In this document: one piece after another, positions 1-5,413 of the stretch
Layout: every line of letters starts with the position of its first letter
Numbering within the stretch: position 1 is the stretch's first letter
Source: Cyclobacteriaceae bacterium
Lineage (GTDB): Bacteria; Bacteroidota; Bacteroidia; Cytophagales; Cyclobacteriaceae
DNA length: 5,413 nt
Assembly: GCA_029882725.1 (NCBI GenBank)
Contig: JAOUKG010000243.1
Coordinates: forward strand, 1-5,413
Direction: 5' to 3'
Position numbers and translations under genes: made by a program
Notes under the pieces: model-generated
Seen by the model: only the letters and a program-made list of their open reading frames with translations
Database searches by the model: none
What the model was told of the DNA's origin: nothing

Positions 1-1962
1 GAACAAGAAGCCATTCGACTGGTTTATCGTGATGATGACCTTCTTTATCTAAGTATTCATGCTTTACATAAAATTTCCCGGTATACTGGAAAGGAAGGAA
101 TTCCTCCTACCATGTCAAAATTGGGGTCCCCCGAGTGGGAAAACAAAAAAAAGCGAATCAAAAAGCAGGTTGCTGATATTGCTAAAGAGTTAATAAAACT
201 TTATGCCAAAAGAAAAACAGCTCCGGGTTATGCTTTTCCTCCCGATAGTTTTCTTCAGGAAGAGCTGGAGTCAAGTTTTATCTTTGAAGATACCCCCGAT
301 CAGGCCAAGGCCGTTAGTGATGTAAAAGTGGATATGGAAAACCCTCATCCTATGGACAGGTTGGTTTGTGGAGATGTTGGTTTTGGTAAAACAGAAGTCG
401 CAATTCGGGCAGCATTTAAAGCAGTATCCGATGGGAAGCAGGTAGCAATACTTGTTCCTACTACTATTTTGGCAATGCAGCACCATAAAACCTTTGTGGA
501 AAGATTATCCAATTTTCCGGTAAAAATTGAATATATAAACAGATTCAGAACAGCTGCAGAAATTAAAAACACGCTGAAGGAGGTAAAGGAGGGTAATGTG
601 AATATCCTCATAGGAACTCATAGAATAGTAAGCAAGGACATTTCCTTTAAAAACCTCGGGCTACTCATTGTAGATGAAGAACAAAAATTTGGGGTAAAAA
701 CTAAAGACCGACTAAAGGAAATGAAAGTGAATGTGGATGTGCTCACCCTAACGGCCACACCCATTCCCCGAACATTGCATTTTAGTCTTATGGGGGCACG
801 TGATCTAAGTATTATTTCTACACCCCCACCCAACCGACAACCTGTTACTACCGAACTTCATACGTTTAGTGATACCTTGATCCGTGATGCTGTGGCCTAT
901 GAACTCAAAAGGGGAGGCCAGGTGTTTTTTATTCACAACCGAGTAAAGGATATAGAGCAAGTTGCCAACATTGTCTTTAACCTTGTACCCGATGCTCGTA
1001 TAGGAATTGCACATGGTCAAATGGATGGTAAATTACTGGAGAAAACCATGCTTAAGTTTATTGAGGGCGAATACGACGTTTTGGTAAGTACCAATATTGT
1101 TGAATCAGGATTAGACATACCCAACGCAAATACCATTATAATTAATCATGCTCATAATTTTGGGTTATCAGATTTACATCAAATGAGGGGGAGAGTGGGT
1201 AGATCAAACCGAAAAGCCTTCTGTTACCTTCTTACACCGCCTGTTATTGGTCTTTCTTCAGATGCTCGTAAAAGGTTGAAAACCCTTGAGGAATTCTCAG
1301 GTTTGGGTGATGGATACAAGGTGGCTTTGCGCGATCTGGATATAAGAGGTGCAGGAAATATGTTAGGCGCAGAACAAAGTGGTTTTATCAATGATCTGGG
1401 TTTTGAAACATATCATAAAATATTAGATGAAGCGGTTCAGGATCTAAAAGAAAATGAATTTAAAGATCTTTTTGCAGACGACCTGGCTAAAATTGCTAAA
1501 ATTGTAGCAAGGGAATGTACCATTGAAACTGATCTTGAAATTCTTATCCCTGAATCATATATTTCTAATATCTCTGAAAGATTGAACCAGTATACTACTC
1601 TTGATAATTTAAAAAATGAAGAGGAACTAACCGAATTTATAAAATCCATGGAAGACAGGTTTGGGAAACCACCCTCAAACGTAGAAGAATTGTTTGAGAG
1701 TGTAAGGTTACGCTGGCAGGCTCAGCAACTCGGTTTTGAAAAGCTCAGAATAAAAAACAGAAAACTTCGCGGTTATTTTATTTCAGGTGAAAATACTCAA
1801 TATTTTAATTCTCCCGTTTTTTCAGGAATATTGAATTTTGCTCAACTCAATCCAAAATTTGTAAGGTTGTCGGAATATAAAGGAAAACCTATTCTTGATA
1901 TTGATAATGTATCCAATATCCATGAAGCTCGCAACATATTTTCAAAAATGAATAAAGAGTAA
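1..1962 (+). CDS. mfd: Transcription-repair coupling factor Mfd, C-terminal part (5' end outside window)
   Basis: Mfd is a cytoplasmic ATP-driven DNA translocase that pushes stalled RNA polymerase off lesions and recruits UvrA for excision repair. The frame is open from base 1, giving 653 residues, a little over half of a usual Mfd of about 1,100-1,150. The ATG at 112 is internal, because conserved RNA-polymerase-interacting-domain sequence (LVYRDDDLLYLSIHALHKI, then MSKLGSPEW) runs across it. Numbering from the window edge, helicase motifs follow in order: Walker A GDVGFGKT (124-131), Walker B DEEQ (225-228), TATPIPRT (251-258), SGLDIP of motif V (369-374), the arginine-finger motif QMRGRVGR (394-401), and the TRG translocation motif LRDLDIRGAG (443-452). 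The C-terminal D7 domain begins near 507 (DLEILIPESYI at 511-521). No motif is broken, and the TAA stop gives a natural C-terminus. The N-terminal UvrB-homology domains lie off the left edge. RecG shares these helicase motifs but lacks the RID and D7 parts. Confidence 0.97.
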   Translation, partial: EQEAIRLVYRDDDLLYLSIHALHKISRYTGKEGIPPTMSKLGSPEWENKKKRIKKQVADIAKELIKLYAKRKTAPGYAFPPDSFLQEELESSFIFEDTPDQAKAVSDVKVDMENPHPMDRLVCGDVGFGKTEVAIRAAFKAVSDGKQVAILVPTTILAMQHHKTFVERLSNFPVKIEYINRFRTAAEIKNTLKEVKEGNVNILIGTHRIVSKDISFKNLGLLIVDEEQKFGVKTKDRLKEMKVNVDVLTLTATPIPRTLHFSLMGARDLSIISTPPPNRQPVTTELHTFSDTLIRDAVAYELKRGGQVFFIHNRVKDIEQVANIVFNLVPDARIGIAHGQMDGKLLEKTMLKFIEGEYDVLVSTNIVESGLDIPNANTIIINHAHNFGLSDLHQMRGRVGRSNRKAFCYLLTPPVIGLSSDARKRLKTLEEFSGLGDGYKVALRDLDIRGAGNMLGAEQSGFINDLGFETYHKILDEAVQDLKENEFKDLFADDLAKIAKIVARECTIETDLEILIPESYISNISERLNQYTTLDNLKNEEELTEFIKSMEDRFGKPPSNVEELFESVRLRWQAQQLGFEKLRIKNRKLRGYFISGENTQYFNSPVFSGILNFAQLNPKFVRLSEYKGKPILDIDNVSNIHEARNIFSKMNKE

Positions 1963-1984
1963 TTCATTTGAATAACTATTACTC
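1957..1984. terminator. Short inverted repeat at the mfd stop, weak terminator candidate
   Basis: GAGTAAT (1957-1963) and its exact reverse complement ATTACTC (1978-1984) flank a 14-nt spacer, and the left arm contains the mfd TAA stop. A nested short palindrome ATTCA/TGAAT (1962-1966 and 1969-1973) offers an alternative fold. On the plus strand no T-run follows. On the minus strand the arm is followed by TTTATTCATTTTTG, which is T-rich, so the hairpin suits termination of the leftward kinase-regulator operon better than mfd. The stem is only 7 bp and AT-rich, so its activity as an intrinsic terminator is doubtful. Confidence 0.3.
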
Positions 1985-2031
1985 AGACCGCTCTTTCTTA
2001 CCGTCCTTACAAACCCAAAACGCAAAAAAGA

Positions 2032-2748
2032 TTAAAAACTCATTAGTTCTTTGAATCTTTGCGATTGTCTTCTGGAGACATCTACTTCCACATTTCCTTT
2101 CAAATAAATTCGAATGCTTCCTGAAAACCAAGGTTCTATTCTTTCAACCCATTTTAAATTGACAATTTGCTGGCGGTTTGCTCTAAAAAAAGTTTTTGGG
2201 TCAAGCCTTGTTTCCAAATAATTTAAGGTACGTGGAATCATTGGCTTTTGATCTTCAAAATAAATTTTAGTATAATTTCCATCAACTTCAAACAATCTCA
2301 CATCTTTCAGCATTACAAACCAACATTTTTCACCATCTTTTACAAAGACCTGGTCATCAATGGTCATTTTGTCCTCATTCTCGATGTTTTTCTCACTGAT
2401 AATTTTGGTCGCCACTTTGGAAATAGCTGCAGATAACAAGTTTTTATCTACAGGTTTCATTAAATAGTCCATTGCATTGTATTGAAAAGCTTTTATTGCA
2501 TATTCATTATAAGCTGTAGTAAATATAGTGTGTGGTACAAAATCGAGTGTTTCAAGTAACTCAAATCCGTCTTTACCAGGCATTTGAATATCCAAAAAAA
2601 TTACATCTGGTTTAAATTCTTCAATCTTCTCGATGGCCTCTGTTGCATTGGCAGCTTCACCAATTACTACAATATTTTCAAAATCAGCCAATAATCTTTT
2701 TAATTCATTTCTGGCCAAGCGGCTGTCGTCAATTACCAATGCTTTCAT
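2032..2748 (-). CDS. LytTR-family two-component response regulator
   Basis: This is a 238-residue cytoplasmic response regulator that should bind DNA when phosphorylated by the kinase encoded just upstream. The receiver domain covers about residues 1-118, with acidic pocket D7-D8, phospho-acceptor D53 in FLDIQMPG, switch residue T78 in TTAY, and invariant K98 in KPV. A linker of about 15 residues leads to a LytTR DNA-binding domain (about 132-238), recognisable by VFVKDG, VRLFEVDGNYTKIYF, and FFRANRQQIVNLKWVERIE. Length and architecture match the usual LytR/AlgR-like regulators (often labelled YehT or BtsR by similarity). The ATG at 2748 is the only in-frame ATG after an upstream stop at 2764-2766. 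It lies inside the last codons of the kinase gene, without a visible Shine-Dalgarno sequence, so translation is probably coupled. All phosphotransfer residues are present. LytTR domains bind paired direct repeats; the target here is unknown. The divergent region upstream of the operon is the first place to look. Confidence 0.94.
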   Translation of the reverse strand: MKALVIDDSRLARNELKRLLADFENIVVIGEAANATEAIEKIEEFKPDVIFLDIQMPGKDGFELLETLDFVPHTIFTTAYNEYAIKAFQYNAMDYLMKPVDKNLLSAAISKVATKIISEKNIENEDKMTIDDQVFVKDGEKCWFVMLKDVRLFEVDGNYTKIYFEDQKPMIPRTLNYLETRLDPKTFFRANRQQIVNLKWVERIEPWFSGSIRIYLKGNVEVDVSRRQSQRFKELMSF

Positions 2749-3805
2749 AATCAGTGATTTTATTTAGTGGAATTGTGAATTTTGCACTTACAAAACCCTC
2801 TTCATGATTTCTTAATGTGAGTTTTGAAAACTTCCCAAACAACAATTTTAACCTTTCGGTAGTATTTTTTATTCCAATACCTGAATTGGGTTTATGGGGA
2901 TCTGCCTCTAAAAAATAACCTGTGTTTGTTACTTCTACAACCATTTCATTTTCAATAATTTTGCATGAAATGTTTACAATACCTCCTTCTGGTAACTTGC
3001 TTATTCCATGTTTAATGGCATTTTCTACAAGTATTTGTACAGACATGGGAGGTATTTTCTTGTTTAAAGTTTCTTCTTCAATTTCAATTGTAAATCGTAA
3101 TCTATCTTCAAATTGAATTGATTCCAGATTTAGATAATTCCTTACAATATCAATTTCATCTTTTATAGTTACTTTTTCAATATTACTGAATTGAATGCTG
3201 TATCTCAATAAACCCGAAAGGTGCGTAATCATATCTCTTGCTTTTTCAGGGTTTTCAATAACAAGAGACCTTATATTGTTTAAGCTATTAAAAATAAAAT
3301 GAGGGTTTATCTGCGATTTTAATGCAATAAGTTGTGCGTCTTTCGCTGCTGTATTTAATCTCCATTTTTCAACTTCGCTTTCCTTATAGAACCTGAAAAG
3401 TTTGTAGAAAAAATATATCAGGTTCCAAATAAGAAAAACAATGAAAAGATTTACTGTAAGCATAGTTACGAATGCAACAGAAAAATTGGCACTTTCTTTA
3501 AATAAAATAAAAGTAACAGGAAGTATGGTAGCCTGCCATAATATACTCAAAATTAAACTTGCTGTAAAAATCCGTAAAGCAAGTTTTCCTATAGGAAGCT
3601 TTTGCCAACGGTTTTGCTTAATATAAATGTGATAAAAATGCGAAATGATAAAACCAAAAACAGAAATATTTAAATAATTAACAACGGTTTTCCAATCGAG
3701 TTGATACCAAATAAGTCCAAACCCGGAGAAGATCAAAAAAAAGGTTCCCCATCCCACGAATTGAAGTGTCCAATAAAGATGATTTTCATTTTTTATGGCT
3801 GTCAT
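2729..3805 (-). CDS. LytS/YehU-type membrane sensor histidine kinase
   Basis: This 358-residue inner-membrane kinase should autophosphorylate and pass phosphate to the LytTR regulator encoded after it. The N-terminal part holds about four hydrophobic segments (roughly 11-33, 41-62, 75-101 and 108-138) with no large extracytoplasmic domain, so any signal is probably sensed in or near the membrane. A short helical linker (about 139-160) leads to the His_kinase (PF06580-type) box QINPHFIFNSLNNI, with phospho-acceptor H169. The ATPase domain follows, with N-box VENAIKHG (260-267), G1-like VTNTG (292-296) and SGIGIKNTTERL (308-319). The G1 position reads NTG instead of the classical DxG, a variation I recall from LytS-like kinases; the N-box is intact, so I expect an active enzyme. 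The ATG at 3805 is immediately preceded by an in-frame TAA, so the start cannot move upstream. The leader is A-rich with no Shine-Dalgarno, as usual in Bacteroidota. The end overlaps the regulator gene by 20 nt. The ligand is not predictable. Confidence 0.93.
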   Translation of the reverse strand: MTAIKNENHLYWTLQFVGWGTFFLIFSGFGLIWYQLDWKTVVNYLNISVFGFIISHFYHIYIKQNRWQKLPIGKLALRIFTASLILSILWQATILPVTFILFKESANFSVAFVTMLTVNLFIVFLIWNLIYFFYKLFRFYKESEVEKWRLNTAAKDAQLIALKSQINPHFIFNSLNNIRSLVIENPEKARDMITHLSGLLRYSIQFSNIEKVTIKDEIDIVRNYLNLESIQFEDRLRFTIEIEEETLNKKIPPMSVQILVENAIKHGISKLPEGGIVNISCKIIENEMVVEVTNTGYFLEADPHKPNSGIGIKNTTERLKLLFGKFSKLTLRNHEEGFVSAKFTIPLNKITDYESIGN

Positions 3806-3845
3806 TTATTTATTTTTAGTTGGCCTGGAATTTAAACCTTTTGCT

Positions 3846-3853
3846 CAAAATTA
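3846..3853 (-). promoter_or_regulatory. Candidate -7 box for the kinase-regulator operon
   Basis: Read on the minus strand this is TAATTTTG, an exact match to the Bacteroidota -7 consensus TAnnTTTG, about 40 bp upstream of the kinase ATG. No TTG -33 element occurs 17-23 bp further upstream; the AGGGCTC direct repeat occupies that position instead. An identical box on the same strand lies at 3994-4001 and is a competing candidate. Such a short AT-rich motif is expected by chance in this composition. Confidence 0.3.
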
Positions 3854-3863
3854 TTTTTAAAGT

Positions 3864-3880
3864 AGGGCTCTTAAGGGCTC
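3864..3880. repeat. Tandem AGGGCTC direct repeat, possible operator
   Basis: AGGGCTC occurs at 3864-3870 and again at 3874-3880, exactly 10 bp apart (about one helical turn), separated by TTA. The second copy continues into AGGGCTCCCT, itself a 10-bp palindrome. It is one of the GC-richest patches in an otherwise AT-rich region. It sits about 60-75 bp upstream of the kinase ATG, and it would cover the -33 position of the candidate promoter at 3846-3853. Same-face direct repeats next to an operon for a DNA-binding regulator suggest a binding site. This is inference; the sequence does not match the published LytTR consensus. Confidence 0.4.
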
Positions 3881-4095
3881 CCTGCATTTGGTTATTTGGG
3901 AATTATAACTAATTTAGATCTTTGTAGTTAGTGCCATGTAAAGACCAAATAATATGATAAATTTCCAAAGAATTTTCCATTGTTCAAATTAAACAAAATT
4001 AAATGGTTGTTCTGGTGAATAAATGGTTCCACAATAGTTTGTCTGTTTTTGCCAGATTCATTTATCGAGAAAAAAGCCTCTTTAGCGGTTATTTC

Positions 4096-4127
4096 TAATA
4101 TTTTTGGGAGTTCACAAAGAAATATTA
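4096..4127. repeat. AT-rich inverted repeat upstream of gldJ
   Basis: TAATATTT (4096-4103) pairs exactly with AAATATTA (4120-4127). The pairing extends inwards through TTG (4104-4106) and CAA (4115-4117) if AG (4118-4119) is bulged out, leaving an 8-nt loop. It lies about 105-135 bp upstream of the gldJ start, between divergent genes, where a terminator is not expected. A dyad operator or a chance AT palindrome are the reasonable readings. Confidence 0.3.
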
Positions 4128-4181
4128 ATTTTATACCGTTATTTTACTGTTCTATCATAGTGTCCTTTGGACTACTATTGC

Positions 4182-4189
4182 TATATTTG
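4182..4189 (+). promoter_or_regulatory. Candidate -7 box for gldJ
   Basis: TATATTTG matches the Bacteroidota -7 consensus TAnnTTTG exactly and lies 42 bp before the gldJ ATG, implying a leader of roughly 35-40 nt. The nearest upstream TTTG (4166-4169) is only 12 bp away, shorter than the usual 17-23 bp to the -33 element, so the -33 half is missing or weak. A second match to the box (4099-4106, TATTTTTG) also lacks a -33 element. Confidence 0.35.
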
Positions 4190-4231
4190 GAATTGTTTTA
4201 GACCTTTGTTTAAGATTTGAAGTTTTTAGTT

Positions 4232-5413
4232 ATGAATAAAGTCATTCTTTTTTTAAGAAACACCTTGATTTTTGTAGGTGGATCCATGTTCCTCACCTCT
4301 TGCTTTTTAAAGGGCATTGGATTTCCAACGAGTGAACATCCCGGGCAGATGAGTACTGCAACAGGAAACCTTTATAATGACGGAGTGCATTATGAAGTAA
4401 AACCTTATGAAGGCCAACCTGATGCACCTAATATGGTGTTTATAGAAGGAGGTCGTCACGTTATGGGTTCTTTTGAAGAGGATATGCTCACACGTAGAGA
4501 CAATATAGAAAGAACAGTTTCTGTTGCTTCTTTCTACATGGATGAAACTGAAATTGCCAATATACATTGGCTTGAATATTTATTTCACCTACAAAAAGAT
4601 TCTGTAGGGGTAAGTATGGATGATAGTATTTATATCAAAGCTTTACCTGATACAACCGTATGGGAAGGAAAACTTGCTTTTAATGATCCTTATGTTGCTC
4701 ATTACCTAAGATATCCTGGTTTTCGTTTCTTTCCTGTAGTTGGGGTGGATTGGAATCAGGCAAATACCTATTCTAAATGGAGAACTGATGCAGTTAATGC
4801 TCGTTTGGCAGAAGAAAATGGAATTTCGTTTGAAGATTTCGGTGGAGGAAGAGTTCCTTTGGAAGAAGGTTTTTATATTCCTGATTATCGTATGCCAACG
4901 GAAGCTGAGTGGGAATATGCCGCACAGGCTATGATGGGTACTCAGTGGTTGGATGAAAACCAAACACACCAAAGATTATATCCCTGGGATGGTCACGCTA
5001 CTCGTAACCCTTATGGTAAGGAAATGGGGTATTTCTTAGCGAACTTCAAAAGAGGACGTGGTGATTATGCCGGTATTGCCGGAAAACTTAATGACGGTGC
5101 TCTTATCACTTCTTATGTATATGAGTTCCCTCCTAATGATTTCGGTTTGTATAATATGGCCGGTAATGTAAGTGAGTGGGTTCGTGATGTGTACAGACCT
5201 TTATCTTTTCAGGATTTTGATGACCTTAATCCAATAAGAAGAGATGGTTGGATTGATACTGATAGTCTTGATGCAAGTGGAAGACCTGCTTATAATAATA
5301 AAAAGAACAACCCAGGTGGATTTACTTCTCTTATTGATAACAACTCCAGAGTTTATAAAGGTGGTAGTTGGAAAGATGTTGCCTATTGGATGTCTCCGGG
5401 TACCAGAAGATAT
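4232..5413 (+). CDS. gldJ: GldJ-like gliding motility / type IX secretion lipoprotein (3' end outside window)
   Basis: The 394 visible residues start with a lipoprotein signal peptide: K3, R9, a hydrophobic stretch (11-21) and lipobox LTSC with acylated C24. No acidic export signal follows, so it should face the periplasm from the outer membrane. From about residue 65 it is a formylglycine-generating-enzyme (FGE-sulfatase) fold: MVFIEGGRHVMGS (68-80), FYMDETEI (101-108), RMPTEAEWEYAA (220-231), YPWDG (250-254), LANFKRGRGDY (269-279), NDFGLYNMAGNVSEWV (302-317), RVYKGGSWKD (373-382). GldJ rather than GldK is indicated by ALPDTTVW (137-144), YLRYPGF (158-164), FPVVGVDWNQA (167-177), KWRTDAVN (182-189) and VRDVYRPL (317-324). 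In flavobacteria GldJ is needed for gliding and stabilises GldK of the type IX secretion machine. C24 is the only cysteine seen, so enzyme activity is unlikely. An in-frame stop at 4211-4213 fixes the start; no Shine-Dalgarno is visible. Perhaps 20-40 residues are missing at the right edge, since RVYKGGSW lies near the end of these proteins. A GldJ paralogue is possible. Confidence 0.88.
   Translation, partial: MNKVILFLRNTLIFVGGSMFLTSCFLKGIGFPTSEHPGQMSTATGNLYNDGVHYEVKPYEGQPDAPNMVFIEGGRHVMGSFEEDMLTRRDNIERTVSVASFYMDETEIANIHWLEYLFHLQKDSVGVSMDDSIYIKALPDTTVWEGKLAFNDPYVAHYLRYPGFRFFPVVGVDWNQANTYSKWRTDAVNARLAEENGISFEDFGGGRVPLEEGFYIPDYRMPTEAEWEYAAQAMMGTQWLDENQTHQRLYPWDGHATRNPYGKEMGYFLANFKRGRGDYAGIAGKLNDGALITSYVYEFPPNDFGLYNMAGNVSEWVRDVYRPLSFQDFDDLNPIRRDGWIDTDSLDASGRPAYNNKKNNPGGFTSLIDNNSRVYKGGSWKDVAYWMSPGTRRY

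Larger units (their letters stand above)
3806..4231. other. 426-bp divergent intergenic region between the kinase operon and gldJ
   Basis: This stretch holds no gene I can support. It is strongly AT-rich with stop codons in all frames; the longest ATG-started frame I followed on the plus strand (4003-4098) is 31 codons with no recognisable sequence. Because the kinase operon leaves leftwards and gldJ rightwards, both promoters must lie here. Within it are a GC-richer direct repeat (3864-3880), an AT-rich inverted repeat (4096-4127), and -7-like boxes on each strand. It is long for a simple divergent promoter, so it may carry operators or long leaders. I see no tRNA, riboswitch fold or insertion-sequence ends. 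Confidence 0.8.

Noticed and set aside
112..1962. Treating the ATG at 112 as the start of a shorter helicase gene
   Set aside because: The frame is open to the window edge and the upstream 37 codons encode conserved Mfd RID sequence, so this methionine is internal.
3985..4003. Imperfect tandem CAAATTAAA / CAAAATTAAA
   Set aside because: Low-complexity A/T-rich sequence; two near copies of this kind are unremarkable at this composition.
4003..4098. 31-codon ATG-started frame in the intergenic region (plus strand)
   Set aside because: It is too short, shows no recognisable motif, signal peptide or ribosome-binding signal, and its stop lies within the AT-rich inverted repeat. Such a frame is expected by chance in 426 bp.
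4085..4151. GTT-containing half-sites (GCGGTTATTT, ACCGTTATTT, ACTGTT) resembling LytTR boxes
   Set aside because: The spacings between the GTT cores (50 bp and 11 bp) do not fit the roughly 21-22 bp start-to-start spacing of known LytTR direct repeats, and the flanking bases match the consensus only partly.
4307..4972. Minus-strand open frames (4307-4567, 4706-4972) inside gldJ
   Set aside because: They are antisense to a well-conserved coding sequence, their translations show no family features, and the plus frame explains the whole region.
4232..5413. Calling the right-hand gene a formylglycine-generating enzyme (sulfatase activator)
   Set aside because: The fold is shared, but it has a lipobox, GldJ-type motifs and no cysteine besides the acylated one in the visible part, and no sulfatase gene is present in the window.

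Overview
The window is AT-rich bacterial DNA that very probably comes from a member of the Bacteroidota, most likely a gliding or type IX secreting lineage of the flavobacterial/cytophagal kind. Four things point there: a GldJ-type gliding-motility lipoprotein; an Mfd whose RID and D7 stretches read like Bacteroidota Mfd; a LytS-like kinase with four membrane segments paired with a LytTR regulator, a common two-component layout in this phylum; and gene starts preceded by A/T-rich leaders with no Shine-Dalgarno sequence. I cannot name a genus from the sequence.

Layout: (1) 1-1962, plus strand: the C-terminal 653 residues of the transcription-repair coupling factor Mfd, cut by the left edge. 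(2) 1963-2031: a 69-bp convergent gap; a short inverted repeat overlaps the mfd stop codon. (3) 2032-3805, minus strand: a two-gene operon with a membrane LytS/YehU-type histidine kinase first and a LytTR response regulator second. The reading frames overlap by 20 nt. (4) 3806-4231: a 426-bp divergent intergenic region with no credible gene. It holds a 10-bp-period direct repeat, an AT-rich inverted repeat and two Bacteroidota-style -7 boxes facing outwards. (5) 4232-5413, plus strand: a GldJ-like lipoprotein gene, cut by the right edge.

How they fit together: Mfd is housekeeping DNA repair and unrelated to the rest. The kinase and regulator form one signalling pair. Their gene is divergent from gldJ and shares its upstream region, so the pair could control itself, gldJ, or both; that is inference from position only. 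GldJ stabilises GldK and so supports type IX secretion and gliding.

I found no mobile element, CRISPR array, RNA gene or clearly new system. The most worthwhile leads are the shared regulatory region between the LytTR pair and gldJ, and the compact, divergent form of GldJ.
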